Source of the DNA: Halobacillus naozhouensis
GTDB lineage: Bacteria > Bacillota > Bacilli > Bacillales > Halobacillaceae
Length of the DNA: 64,000 nt
Reading direction: 5' to 3'
Assembly (NCBI RefSeq): GCF_029714185.1
Contig: NZ_CP121671.1
Span: 4,030,001-4,094,000 of the forward strand
The number at the start of each line of letters is the position of its first letter. The first letter of the stretch is position 1. The notes under the pieces are model-generated. The model worked only from the letters and a program-made list of their open reading frames with translations, was not told the origin of the DNA and did no database searches. Shown in pieces: positions 24,098-33,874 of this stretch. A program made the position numbers and the translations under genes.

Positions 24098-26146
24098 TTA
24101 TATTAATTGACGATCCCAGAAGCGATGAGAAGCGATTGCCTTACTGAAGTTACTGGCAAATTCACTTGAATCATCTCCAAGTACAACTCCTTTGCTATTT
24201 ACTAGATCCGCTTTTTTCAACCACTTTTTCCCTTCATGGGTAGCTCCGAGAGGTTTGAAATGTCTGAATGCTTCATCAATAAAGTACATAGCATCCTGAT
24301 GGAACCTATCGCTTACCTTGCTGCCGCCCACGGCATAGACAGCATCAAACAACACCGAGTCCACAGTTAGAAAGGTGTGATCAGCAGTAAATTCAATGTT
24401 ATCTGATCCCTTTACATTTCCTAGCTTCTCGCTGATGATTTCGGGAATAACCCCTTCAACTTTTAATGCAGCTAGCACGGAAGAAACTTCCGTACCATCA
24501 AACCCTTCACCAACCAGGACGGCCACTTTTCTCGTCGATGGGTTTTTCTTTGTATTTTTTTGACTTAGAGCGGGTGAGGATTTGGTTACATCAGAACCTC
24601 CACCTTGAGGATGATCTACGCCAATGTTATCAGCGACAGCTTTGGCCAGGTCCAGACTGACATTCGCAAACATATCAACATTTTGCTGCTGAACTGATTT
24701 GCTCCCTACCTTGCCAAGTTCAAAGCTAAAAGCAGAAATGATATGTTGTTTTTCAGGTTCACTCATACTGTTCCAGAAAAGTGTGGCTTGAGAAAAGTGA
24801 TCCTTAAAGCTCTCACTGCGTTTTCTCACCTTACGCCCTTCCACTTTCTCCTGGTAATGGACGTAGCCTCCTTCTTCTTCACTTGAAGTAGCTGGTGTAT
24901 TGTCAGCAAGGGAATTATTATGGTAGCTCACTGGACCCTTGTTTATGGTCATACGCCCGTAACCATCACGCTGGTTATTATGATAAGGGCACACAGGCCT
25001 GTTGATCGGCAGTTCATGGAAATTCGGACCACCCAAGCGAATTAACTGTGTATCAGTATAGGAGAACAAACGTCCTTGTAATAGTGGATCGTTCGAAAAG
25101 TCTATTCCCGGGACAACATTTCCAGGGTGAAAAGCAACTTGTTCTGTTTCCGCAAATACATTATCAACATTCCGATTCAGTGTCATTTTCCCAATAAGTT
25201 TAACCGGCACGTCTTCCTCGGGCCACAGTTTCGTAGGGTCAAGGATGTCAAAATCTAAGTTGAATTCGTCTTCCTCTTTAATGATCTGAACCCCTAGCTC
25301 GTATTCAGGGAAATCGCCATCTTCAATAGATTGATATAAGTCACCCCGGTGGAAGTCTGGGTTCTTCCCGTTTATCTTCTGAGCTTCATCCCACACCAGT
25401 GAGTGAGTTCCTAAAACAGGCTTCCAGTGGAATTTTACAAAATGTGCTTCTCCCTGTTCATTTACAAGACGGAATGTATGAACACCAAACCCTTCCATCA
25501 TCCGGAAACTTCTTGGAATTGCCCGATCTGACATCGCCCACATGACCATGTGAGCCGCTTCTTGGTTATTGGCGACAAAATCCCAAAACGTGTCATGAGC
25601 CGTAGCAGCTTGTGGCATTTCATTATGAGGTTCTGGCTTTAGAGCATGAACTAAATCAGGAAATTTAATTGCATCTTGTATAAAGAAAACCGGGATATTA
25701 TTCCCGACTAAATCATAGTTCCCTTCTTCTGTGTAAAATTTAGTAGCAAAACCTCTCGCATCGCGAACTGTTTCACCTGAGCCCTTCGATCCGGCAACCG
25801 TTGAAAACCGGACAAATACAGGCGTTTTCACTGACGGATCCTGCAAAAAACCAGCCTTTGTGTATTCTTTCATAGATTCATAGACTTGAAATTCTCCATG
25901 TGCGGCAAACCCACGAGCATGTACAGCTCTTTCCGGTATTCGCTCATGATCAAAGTGTGTCATCTTTTCACGGAAATGAAAGTCTTCCATCAGCGTAGGT
26001 CCACGCTCTCCCGCTTTTAAAGAAAATTCATCTTCTGAAACTTTTACTCCCTGGTCTGTCGTCATTTTCTTCCCATTATCATCAGATCTAAATTGTTCCA
26101 ATTGCTTATTCTTTTTATTCTTTTTTCCATGAGATGCGTCACTCAT
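24098..26146 (-). CDS. katE: Large-subunit catalase (HPII type)
   Basis: Clade 2 monofunctional haem catalase, 682 residues, disproportionating hydrogen peroxide. The catalase core spans about 35-515. The catalytic His is His76 in RAVHARGF, Asn149 lies in GNN, and the proximal haem ligand is Tyr363 in RLFSYTDTQ. A C-terminal DJ-1/PfpI-like (GATase-like) domain, typical of HPII, covers about 535-680. ATG 26146 follows AAGGAGG. A sigma-B-like promoter lies upstream, as expected for the general-stress catalase of Bacillus (KatE). It is monocistronic. Confidence 0.93.
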   Translation of the reverse strand: MSDASHGKKNKKNKQLEQFRSDDNGKKMTTDQGVKVSEDEFSLKAGERGPTLMEDFHFREKMTHFDHERIPERAVHARGFAAHGEFQVYESMKEYTKAGFLQDPSVKTPVFVRFSTVAGSKGSGETVRDARGFATKFYTEEGNYDLVGNNIPVFFIQDAIKFPDLVHALKPEPHNEMPQAATAHDTFWDFVANNQEAAHMVMWAMSDRAIPRSFRMMEGFGVHTFRLVNEQGEAHFVKFHWKPVLGTHSLVWDEAQKINGKNPDFHRGDLYQSIEDGDFPEYELGVQIIKEEDEFNLDFDILDPTKLWPEEDVPVKLIGKMTLNRNVDNVFAETEQVAFHPGNVVPGIDFSNDPLLQGRLFSYTDTQLIRLGGPNFHELPINRPVCPYHNNQRDGYGRMTINKGPVSYHNNSLADNTPATSSEEEGGYVHYQEKVEGRKVRKRSESFKDHFSQATLFWNSMSEPEKQHIISAFSFELGKVGSKSVQQQNVDMFANVSLDLAKAVADNIGVDHPQGGGSDVTKSSPALSQKNTKKNPSTRKVAVLVGEGFDGTEVSSVLAALKVEGVIPEIISEKLGNVKGSDNIEFTADHTFLTVDSVLFDAVYAVGGSKVSDRFHQDAMYFIDEAFRHFKPLGATHEGKKWLKKADLVNSKGVVLGDDSSEFASNFSKAIASHRFWDRQLI

Positions 26147-26197
26147 CTATAACTCCTCCTTATGGATAAATATAGGAACGAATCTTTCTCTGGTATC

Positions 26198-26222
26198 GTA
26201 CCCGTTCCTCATTAATTTAAAC
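26198..26222 (-). promoter_or_regulatory. Sigma-B-type promoter of katE
   Basis: On the minus strand GTTTAA (26222-26217), a 13-base spacer and GGGTAC (26203-26198) match the B. subtilis sigma-B consensus GTTTAA-N12-15-GGGTAT with one mismatch, about 50 bases before the start codon. Confidence 0.6.
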
Positions 26223-26256
26223 TCATTCTAATCTATCAAAAGAGCTTACTTAATAT

Positions 26257-26291
26257 AGAAAACACCTGCTCGCTTACTCCGAGCAGGTGTT
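26257..26291 (-). terminator. Intrinsic terminator of gltBD
   Basis: An 11-12 bp perfect stem ACACCTGCTCG/CGAGCAGGTGT with a 7-base loop. On the minus strand it is followed by TTTTC. Confidence 0.88.
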
Positions 26292-26311
26292 TAGCAGGAC
26301 ATATTCAATTA

Positions 26312-27799
26312 CTAAGGTAGAACCGTTTCGCCCATTAAATAGCGATCACATTCACGAGCAGCTTCTCTTCCTTCATTGATTGCCCAAACAATCAAGCTTT
26401 GTCCGCGGCGCATATCTCCAGCCGAGAAAATTCCTTCCTCGTTGGTTGTGTATTGTCCGTACTCCGCTTTGACATTCGAGCGATTGTCTGTTTCAATTTC
26501 TAGTTTTTCAAGAAGGTCTTGTTCGGGACCACTGAAGCCAATCGCTAACAAGACGAGATCAGCCTTCCATACTTTTTCTGTACCCGGAATCTCTCTTCGC
26601 TGGCGGTTACCGTCTTCGTCAAAGACTAGCTCCACATTGATCGTGTGGACTTCCTTCACGTAGCCGTTCTCATCGCCAACAAACTTCTTGGTCATGACTG
26701 AATAAGCCCTAGGGTCACGGCCAAATACCGCTCCTGCTTCCTTTTGACCATATTCTACACGATGGACAATTGGATACTGGGGCCATGGGTTCGTCAAATC
26801 ATCACGGCTTTCCATTTTCTTATCGTAAATATCGAATTGAGTCAGGCTCTTACAGTTATGGCGGACAGAGGTGGAGATACAGTCAGTCCCAGTATCTCCT
26901 CCTCCGATAACAATAACGTCTTTCCCTTCAGCCGAAATGTAATTTTCATCATCATGGTTTGAATCCAGTAAACTCTTTGTATTTGCATGAAGGAAATCCA
27001 TTGCGTAATGAATCCCTTTCAGCCCTCTTCCTTCAGCTTCTATATTACGCGGAATAGTCGCCCCGCCACATAGAATAATAGAGTCAAACTCTTCACGCAG
27101 ACGTGAAACTGGATAATTCCGGCCCACCTCTGTATTCGTGACAAACTTAATTCCTTCCTGCTCTAATAACGTAACTCGGCGTTTAACTACGGAATAAGGA
27201 AGCTTCATTTCCGGAATCCCGTACGTAAGCAGTCCTCCAACACGGTCATTACGCTCAAATACAGTAACTGTATGGCCTGCTTTATTCAACTGTGCGGCTG
27301 CAGCAAGCCCTGCTGGACCTGAACCCACAACCGCTACCTTCTTACCGGTACGGCTTTCCGGAGGCTCTGGGACAACCCAGCCTTCATCAAAACCTTTCTC
27401 TATAATAGATCGCTCCACGGTTCGAATAGCTACCGGTGGTTCATTAATCCCAAGGACACAGGCTCCTTCACAAGGAGCCGGACAAGCGAATCCAGTAAAT
27501 TCAGGGAAGTTATTCATTTCGTGTTCTTTCTCTAAGGCTTCCTTCCATTGACCCTTATAGACAAGGTCATTCCATTCCGGAATTAAATGATAGACGGGGC
27601 ACCCTGTCGTCGATCCATTGATCTCCATTCCTGTATGACACGTTGGGACGCCGCAATCCATGCAGCGTGCTCCCTGTCTCTGAACCTCTTCATCTGACAT
27701 TGGTATGGTATAGTCTTGCCAATCTTTCGTCCGTGTTACCGGGTCTCGTTCGTCTTGCGTCTGACGTTGATATTCCATAAATCCAGTCGGCTTTCCCAT
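26312..27799 (-). CDS. gltD: Glutamate synthase small (beta) subunit
   Basis: A 495-residue FAD and iron-sulfur subunit that passes NADPH electrons to GltB for glutamate formation. N-terminal [4Fe-4S] cysteines sit in CMDCGVPTCH (about 41-50) and GCPVYHLIPEW, then CPAPCEGACVLG (about 107). Two dinucleotide folds follow: GSGPAGLAAA (about 158, FAD) and GGGDTGTD (about 295, NADPH). The end motif SAGDMRRGQSLIVWAI is typical. ATG follows AAGGAGGGG. It lies 24 bases after gltB in one operon and is closed by a strong terminator. Confidence 0.95.
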   Translation of the reverse strand: MGKPTGFMEYQRQTQDERDPVTRTKDWQDYTIPMSDEEVQRQGARCMDCGVPTCHTGMEINGSTTGCPVYHLIPEWNDLVYKGQWKEALEKEHEMNNFPEFTGFACPAPCEGACVLGINEPPVAIRTVERSIIEKGFDEGWVVPEPPESRTGKKVAVVGSGPAGLAAAAQLNKAGHTVTVFERNDRVGGLLTYGIPEMKLPYSVVKRRVTLLEQEGIKFVTNTEVGRNYPVSRLREEFDSIILCGGATIPRNIEAEGRGLKGIHYAMDFLHANTKSLLDSNHDDENYISAEGKDVIVIGGGDTGTDCISTSVRHNCKSLTQFDIYDKKMESRDDLTNPWPQYPIVHRVEYGQKEAGAVFGRDPRAYSVMTKKFVGDENGYVKEVHTINVELVFDEDGNRQRREIPGTEKVWKADLVLLAIGFSGPEQDLLEKLEIETDNRSNVKAEYGQYTTNEEGIFSAGDMRRGQSLIVWAINEGREAARECDRYLMGETVLP

Positions 27800-27823
27800 C
27801 GTATCCCCTCCTTAACGATCTGA

Positions 27824-30800
27824 TTAAGCTTCTACAGGTTTCTTCTCTTGTTTACTCTCTTCGAATGCTTGCATTTCGGCATCAAACTTACTCAATCCCT
27901 GGTCCTTTAATGTTTTGATTCGATTTTGTACTTCAAGGTAAGCTTTCGGGATGATACGTTTAAAACTTGGCACGATTTCCTCCCAGTCTTCAAGGATTCG
28001 CTGCCCTTTGGGACTGTGAGTGTAATTCACATGTTTTCGAACTAGTTCATGCAATTCATCAATTTCCTGCTGGTCAGTAAGCTGTTGTACGTACACTAGC
28101 TCCTGATTACATTTCTGCTCAAAAGCCACTTCTGAATCATCTAGTACATAAGCGACTCCGCCAGACATACCAGCCGCAAAATTCCGACCTGTGCCGCCAA
28201 GAACAATGGCTTTACCGCCTGTCATATACTCACAGCCATGGTCTCCAACACCTTCTACAACAACCTCTGCCCCGCTGTTTCTGACGCAGAAGCGCTCACC
28301 AGCCAGTCCGTTGATGTACGCTTCACCAGATGACGCTCCATAAAGCGATACATTACCGATAATGGTATTTTCTTCTGGGATAAAAGTTGACTTCCTTGAT
28401 GGATTGACGATAATTTTTCCGCCAGATAAACCTTTCCCAACGTAATCATTGGCATCTCCTACAAGTCTAAGGGTCATACCTCGAGGGATAAATGCACCGA
28501 AACTTTGTCCGGCAGAGCCTTTAAACGTCAATTGGATCGTATCTTCTGGTAAACCAGCAGCACCATAACGCCTAGTAATTTCACTGCCAAGCGTGGTTCC
28601 CGTTACACGATGGATGTTCCTAATCGAACCCGTGCTGCGAACCGGCTCCTGGTGATCTAGTGCCTTTTTGCATAACGGGATGAGCTCTTCATGGTCCACT
28701 GTCTTATCTAAGCCATGATCCTGTTTATTCATGGCGTAATGTCCTACACTGGGATCAACCTCCGGCTGATAAAGCAAAGCAGATAAATCTACACCTTTGG
28801 CTTTCCAATGATCAATCGCTTCATTCGTTTGAAGGACATCAGTTCGTCCGATCATTTCATTAATCGTTCTAAAACCAAGTTCAGCCATTAATTCTCTGGC
28901 TTCCTGAGCAATAAACCGCATAAAGTTGGCCACATGTTCCGGGTCACCGCCGAATTTCTTTCTTAGTTCCGGGTTTTGAGTAGCAACGCCTACAGGACAT
29001 GTGTCAAGATGACAAACGCGCATCATCACACAGCCTAGCACCACAAGTGGCGCTGTAGAAAATCCGTACTCTTCCGCCCCGAGCAGAGTGGCAACAATAA
29101 TATCTCTGCCTGTCATCATTTTTCCATCTGTTTCAACAACGATTCGATCCCGTAAACGATTAAGCATCAAGGTTTGATGGGTCTCAGCTAAGCCGATTTC
29201 CCACGGCAGTCCTGTATGCTTGATACTTGTTCGTGGTGCAGCCCCGGTTCCCCCGTCATAACCACTGATTAAGACAAGATCTGCTCGTCCTTTGGCAACA
29301 CCAGCGGCGATCGTGCCCACACCAACAGCGGAAACAAGTTTCACACTGACACGTGCCCTCGGATTTGCATTTTTCAAGTTGTGAATCAGCTCAGCCAAAT
29401 CTTCAATCGAATAAATATCGTGATGAGGCGGCGGTGAAATCAGTTCAACACCAGGGGTTGATCCGCGTACTTCGGCAATCCACGGGTAAACCTTTTTGCC
29501 AGGAAGGTGTCCACCTTCGCCTGGTTTCGCCCCTTGAGCGATCTTAATTTGAATCTCGTCGGCATTGACAAGGTAATCGCTCGTCACCCCAAATCGGCCT
29601 GAAGCGACCTGTTTTATCGAGCTTCGGCGTGAATCCCCGTTTTCATCCGGAGTAAAGCGATCAGGGTCCTCTCCACCTTCACCAGTATTACTGCGGCCCC
29701 CTACACGGTTCATCGCGATGGCCAGTGCTTCATGGGCTTCCTGACTAATTGATCCATAAGACATTGCACCTGTTTTAAACCTTCTCGTAATATCTTCAAC
29801 TGACTCTACCTCTTCAAGAGGGATAGATGGACGCTGCTTAAAGGAGATTAATCCTCTCAGTGACTGTAAATTATTCGTTTCATCCGTGAGAAGACTCGAA
29901 TATTTTTTAAAAAGTTGATAGTCATTTGTACGGCATGCATGCTGCAGGGTATGAATGGTTTTTGGATTATATTGATGGTCTTCACCATTTCCCCGATACT
30001 GGAACTCATCGCCTGCATCAAGTTTCTGTCCACTGGTTCTTTGATCGACAAAACCGCGGTCGTGACGCATACGTACCTCTTTTTCAATAATATCTAAGCC
30101 GACTCCGCCTAAACGGGAAGCTGTTCGCGTGAAATACTTGGCGATCACATCAGGGTGAACCCCTACAGCTTCGAATATTTGCGCTCCACGGTAACTTTGG
30201 ATAGTTGATATTCCCATTTTAGAAAGAACTTTAATGACCCCGTCTGTGACGGAATGAATGTAACGATCTACAGCCTTCTCTAAGGAAGGGACGTTTATAT
30301 CTCCCTTTTCAATTAGAGCACCAAGTGATTCATAGGCTAAATATGGATTGATTCCTTCTGCCCCATAACCAAGCAGTGTGGCGAAATGATGAACCTCGCG
30401 AGGCTCACCAGATTCAACCAGCAGGCTGACCTTCGTTCTTGTTCCTTGACGAATTAAGTGGTGGTGCAATCCTGAAACAGCTAGTAATGCAGGAATCGCC
30501 GCATGGTTTTCATCAATGCCACGATCTGACAATATCAACAGGGTCGAGCCATTTTCGATAGCTTGATCAGCCTGAGAAAATAGCGACTCAAGGGCTTGTT
30601 CCATTTGCTCAGATTCACCTGTTGTATCAAATAAAATAGAAAGTGTTTCCGCTTCGAAACCACCAAGTGTCTGTTGACGAAGCTTTTCCAATTCCACATT
30701 TGTTAAAATAGGCGTTTGCAGTCTGATTTTTCTACAACTTTCCGGCTGTGGGTCCACGAGGTTCCCTTCCGCTCCAATTGTCGTTTCAACCATGGTGATG

Positions 30801-32416
30801 ATTTTCTCACGAATGGCATCAATCGGTGGGTTCGTAACCTGGGCAAAAAGCTGTTTAAAGTAGCTATATAAAAGTTGAGGTTTTTTCGATAGCACGGCGA
30901 GCGGAGAATCGTATCCCATTGAACCAACTGGGTCTTTTCCATCTGAAACGAGTGGGATCAATATTTTATTTAATTCCTCAGTTGTGTACCCGAAAGCCAA
31001 TTGATGATCAATCAAATTCTCAACCTGTGACGTTAGCTGATGAGAAGGTTCTGGCAAATCCGTTAAATCCCATTTATACTCATCAAGCCATTCTCTATAT
31101 GGTTGTTCACCAGCAATTTGCATTTTAATTTCTTCATCCGGGATAATTTTGCCTTTTTCTAAATCAACCAGCAGCATTTTTCCTGGATGCAAACGGTCTT
31201 TATATTCAATGTCATCAGCAAAAATATCTAAAGCTCCCACTTCTGAACCAAGGACAATCATGCCGCCTTTTGTAACATAATACCGTGCTGGTCTCAATCC
31301 ATTTCGGTCTAAACAAGCACCAATTTGTTTTCCATCAGTATAAGCCAGTGCAGCAGGCCCATCCCAAGGCTCCATAAGACAGCTATGGTACTCATAGAAA
31401 TCTTTTTTCTGCTCATTGATCGACTCATCGTTTGCCCATGGTTCTGGTACCATCATCATGGCTGTATGAGCGAGTGAACGCCCGGACAAGTAAAGAAATT
31501 CAAATGCATTGTCAAACATCGAGGAATCACTGCCCTCATCATCAATAATCGGGAGCATTTTTTCTAAATCTTCTTTACTGAAGTGCTCTGACTCACATAG
31601 CTCCTGGCGAGCCCTCATCCAGTTCACATTCCCTCTAAGAGTATTAAACTCACCGTTATGAATGGTATAACGGTTAGGATGGGAACGTTTCCAGCTCGGG
31701 AACGTATTCGTACTAAAGCGTGAATGTACTAAAGCAAGAGCAGTCTTATAATCAGGATGATTTAAATCGATATAAAATGAATCCATTTGTTCAGGTATGA
31801 GCATCCCTTTATAGACAATCGTACTAGTTGAAAGACTGGATAAATAAAAATCGTCAAAACCATCCATCTTAGCAATAGTCGTCTCAGCACGCTTACGAAT
31901 AATATATAACCTGCGTTCAAAATCCATTCTATTCTTTACTCCCTTACTAGGAGCAATAAAGGCCTGACGAATAAATGGTTTCGTCTTTTTTGCGTCCTTG
32001 CCGACAAAGGAGTCGTTAACCGGCACTGTGCGCCATCCGAGGAAAGTCTGCCCTTCATCTTCGACAATCTCTTCAAACATTTCTCTACACTTCATACGTT
32101 TATCATGATCATAGGGAAGGAATAACATCCCTACACCATATTCGCCTTCATTCGGAAGTTCAATATCTTCTTTTTCACACTGTTTCTCGAAAAAATAATG
32201 AGGGATTTGCGTTAATATTCCCGCTCCATCCCCTGTACTTATGTCGGCAGCCTGGCCACCACGGTGTTCCAAGTTACAAAGAATCGTTACAGCATTTTCA
32301 ACAATGCTATGTGATTTTGTCCCATCTATATTTGCGATCATACCAATACCACAGGCCTCATGTTCAAAGTCTGGATGATATAATCCTTGTGCTATAGGAT
32401 AGCCGTTCTTCTGCAT
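27824..32416 (-). CDS. gltB: Glutamate synthase large (alpha) subunit
   Basis: A 1530-residue glutamine amidotransferase/FMN subunit of NADPH-GOGAT. The predicted mature N-terminus is Cys22 (ACGIGMIAN), which implies a 21-residue propeptide, as in other GltB proteins. Class II GATase domain about 22-430, central domain about 480-770, FMN-binding synthase domain about 850-1210 and a GXGXG beta-helix domain about 1280-1480. The 3Fe-4S cysteines are in CVMMRVCHLDTC (about 1128-1139). ATG follows GAGGGGGACC. Divergent from a P1 peptidase gene across 352 bases. In B. subtilis GltC and TnrA control the operon, but I could not identify their sites with confidence. Confidence 0.95.
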   Translation of the reverse strand: MQKNGYPIAQGLYHPDFEHEACGIGMIANIDGTKSHSIVENAVTILCNLEHRGGQAADISTGDGAGILTQIPHYFFEKQCEKEDIELPNEGEYGVGMLFLPYDHDKRMKCREMFEEIVEDEGQTFLGWRTVPVNDSFVGKDAKKTKPFIRQAFIAPSKGVKNRMDFERRLYIIRKRAETTIAKMDGFDDFYLSSLSTSTIVYKGMLIPEQMDSFYIDLNHPDYKTALALVHSRFSTNTFPSWKRSHPNRYTIHNGEFNTLRGNVNWMRARQELCESEHFSKEDLEKMLPIIDDEGSDSSMFDNAFEFLYLSGRSLAHTAMMMVPEPWANDESINEQKKDFYEYHSCLMEPWDGPAALAYTDGKQIGACLDRNGLRPARYYVTKGGMIVLGSEVGALDIFADDIEYKDRLHPGKMLLVDLEKGKIIPDEEIKMQIAGEQPYREWLDEYKWDLTDLPEPSHQLTSQVENLIDHQLAFGYTTEELNKILIPLVSDGKDPVGSMGYDSPLAVLSKKPQLLYSYFKQLFAQVTNPPIDAIREKIITMVETTIGAEGNLVDPQPESCRKIRLQTPILTNVELEKLRQQTLGGFEAETLSILFDTTGESEQMEQALESLFSQADQAIENGSTLLILSDRGIDENHAAIPALLAVSGLHHHLIRQGTRTKVSLLVESGEPREVHHFATLLGYGAEGINPYLAYESLGALIEKGDINVPSLEKAVDRYIHSVTDGVIKVLSKMGISTIQSYRGAQIFEAVGVHPDVIAKYFTRTASRLGGVGLDIIEKEVRMRHDRGFVDQRTSGQKLDAGDEFQYRGNGEDHQYNPKTIHTLQHACRTNDYQLFKKYSSLLTDETNNLQSLRGLISFKQRPSIPLEEVESVEDITRRFKTGAMSYGSISQEAHEALAIAMNRVGGRSNTGEGGEDPDRFTPDENGDSRRSSIKQVASGRFGVTSDYLVNADEIQIKIAQGAKPGEGGHLPGKKVYPWIAEVRGSTPGVELISPPPHHDIYSIEDLAELIHNLKNANPRARVSVKLVSAVGVGTIAAGVAKGRADLVLISGYDGGTGAAPRTSIKHTGLPWEIGLAETHQTLMLNRLRDRIVVETDGKMMTGRDIIVATLLGAEEYGFSTAPLVVLGCVMMRVCHLDTCPVGVATQNPELRKKFGGDPEHVANFMRFIAQEARELMAELGFRTINEMIGRTDVLQTNEAIDHWKAKGVDLSALLYQPEVDPSVGHYAMNKQDHGLDKTVDHEELIPLCKKALDHQEPVRSTGSIRNIHRVTGTTLGSEITRRYGAAGLPEDTIQLTFKGSAGQSFGAFIPRGMTLRLVGDANDYVGKGLSGGKIIVNPSRKSTFIPEENTIIGNVSLYGASSGEAYINGLAGERFCVRNSGAEVVVEGVGDHGCEYMTGGKAIVLGGTGRNFAAGMSGGVAYVLDDSEVAFEQKCNQELVYVQQLTDQQEIDELHELVRKHVNYTHSPKGQRILEDWEEIVPSFKRIIPKAYLEVQNRIKTLKDQGLSKFDAEMQAFEESKQEKKPVEA

Positions 32417-32768
32417 TCCAGGTCCCCCTCATCTACGTTTTCATCAGTAGTGTTAAAATTCTGTCTTTTGCAGTTTTTTACTAGTATAGCATGAAAATAA
32501 TCCTTCTTCACGCGCCAAAGACGGATTTTCTTCGTTCTGAAGGTTAGTTTTCAGAAAATACAAACTATTATCAATTCCATTAACCTACTGAATTCATTGA
32601 CTTCAAATAAATTGCTCAAAAAATGTAAGCGCATCCATTCTTGTTCAAAAATTTTTTAAATTTTTTCTTTAACTATTAAAATTTTTCCGTGAATTTTTTT
32701 AAAATAAAGGACTATTTGTAAATAAGTTGAATGAGTCAAATAGGAAGTTGAAAGAAAGGTGAGTTGAA
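32417..32768. other. Intergenic region between gltB and the P1 peptidase gene (352 bases)
   Basis: A very A+T-rich divergent control region with no reading frame. On the minus strand TATACT with an upstream TGC (32491-32483) makes an extended -10 for gltB. TGTAAGCGCATCCA at 32624-32637 resembles a CcpA cre site with two mismatches. Runs of A and T at 32650-32705 may be bent DNA. No GlnR/TnrA consensus (TGTNAN7TNACA) was found. Confidence 0.5.
32483..32491 (-). promoter_or_regulatory. Extended -10 promoter element of gltB
   Basis: TGCTATACT on the minus strand, about 65 bases before the start codon. No good -35 is seen at the proper distance, which is usual for extended -10 or activator-dependent promoters. 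Confidence 0.45.
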
Positions 32769-33830
32769 ATGCATGACCAAAAAAGAATTCGGGATTATGG
32801 TGTTATTATCGGAAAGTTACCCACAGGATACTACAATTCAATCACAGATATAGACGAAGTCACAGTTGGTCACGTCACATTAAGCCATGAGGAAATGCAA
32901 ACAGGCGTTACCGCTATCCTCCCCCATCAAGGAAATCTATTTAAAGAAAAATTGATCGCCTCCAGCCATATTTTAAATGGATTTGGCAAAACAATCGGTA
33001 CGATTCAAATGAATGAACTAGGCACTCTTGAAACACCAATTGTATTAACTAACACGTTAAATATAGGCACAGCAGCCTTAGCTCTGACGAAATACATGAT
33101 GGCTGAAAACCCTGAAGTTGGCCGGACAACAGGAACACTCAACCCGATAGTAGGGGAATGTAATGATATGTATCTTAATGATATCCGTGCTCAATTCGTA
33201 GAAGAACATCACGTTCTCACAGCATTGGCTCACACCTCTTCTGAGTTTCAAGAAGGTGCAATCGGTGCTGGAACAGGTATGGTAAGTTATTCACTAAAAG
33301 GTGGGATTGGAACAGCTTCAAGACAAATGGACCTGGGGCATGGCACTTATACACTCGGGGTATTAGTCCTGACAAACTTTGGAATGCTGAGCGATTTAAG
33401 AATTAATGGAAGAGCAATTGGACAAGAATTGAAAAAGGTCATTCTTCCACTCGCTGAAGAAAAGGACAAAGGGTCGATTATGGTGATCACAGCTACAGAT
33501 CTCCCCGTGTCCGAAAGACAGTTGCATCGAATCATCAAACGTTCTGTAACTGGACTATCCCGGACTGGATCAACCATTTCGAATGGGAGCGGAGATGTGA
33601 TTATCGGATTTTCTACCGCTACAAAAATCCCTCGTGAAAGGCCGCCTCACTGTCTCACCTTGCCAATGATTCATGAGGAAGACATAGACTTAGCGTTCAG
33701 GGCAGTAGGAGAAGCAACGGAAGAAGCTGTACTGAATGCATTAATTACGGCTCCCCCTAAAACTGGAAGAGATGGGAATGAAAGTCCGGCATTATCAGAC
33801 TTACTTACAACATATTCTATTACTTTATAA
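32769..33830 (+). CDS. P1 family aminopeptidase (DmpA/BapA type)
   Basis: A 353-residue Ntn-hydrolase-like peptidase of MEROPS family S58, with D/L-aminopeptidase or beta-peptidyl aminopeptidase activity. These enzymes autocleave before an internal Ser to form alpha and beta chains. The conserved cleavage region KGSIMVITATDLP is at about 237-249, and its Ser (about 239) is the predicted N-terminal nucleophile. Other family motifs are VTVGHVTL (about 31), GRTTGTLNPIVGECND (about 118-133) and TGLSRTGS (about 264). No signal peptide. ATG follows GAAAGGTGAG. Natural substrates are unknown. Confidence 0.85.
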   Translation: MHDQKRIRDYGVIIGKLPTGYYNSITDIDEVTVGHVTLSHEEMQTGVTAILPHQGNLFKEKLIASSHILNGFGKTIGTIQMNELGTLETPIVLTNTLNIGTAALALTKYMMAENPEVGRTTGTLNPIVGECNDMYLNDIRAQFVEEHHVLTALAHTSSEFQEGAIGAGTGMVSYSLKGGIGTASRQMDLGHGTYTLGVLVLTNFGMLSDLRINGRAIGQELKKVILPLAEEKDKGSIMVITATDLPVSERQLHRIIKRSVTGLSRTGSTISNGSGDVIIGFSTATKIPRERPPHCLTLPMIHEEDIDLAFRAVGEATEEAVLNALITAPPKTGRDGNESPALSDLLTTYSITL

Positions 33831-33832
33831 GT

Positions 33833-33867
33833 AGGAAGAGAGCGCCCCAGAAGGACGCTCTCTTCCT
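33833..33867. terminator. Hairpin between the convergent P1 peptidase and purU genes
   Basis: A perfect 12-bp stem AGGAAGAGAGCG/CGCTCTCTTCCT with an 11-base loop. The T runs are short on both sides, so it probably acts in both directions with moderate strength. Confidence 0.7.
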
Positions 33868-33874
33868 AAATTTC

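Noticed and set aside
32624..32637. cre-like site TGTAAGCGCATCCA between gltB and the P1 peptidase
   Set aside because: Two mismatches at conserved positions in a very A+T-rich region. It is mentioned only in the intergenic entry.
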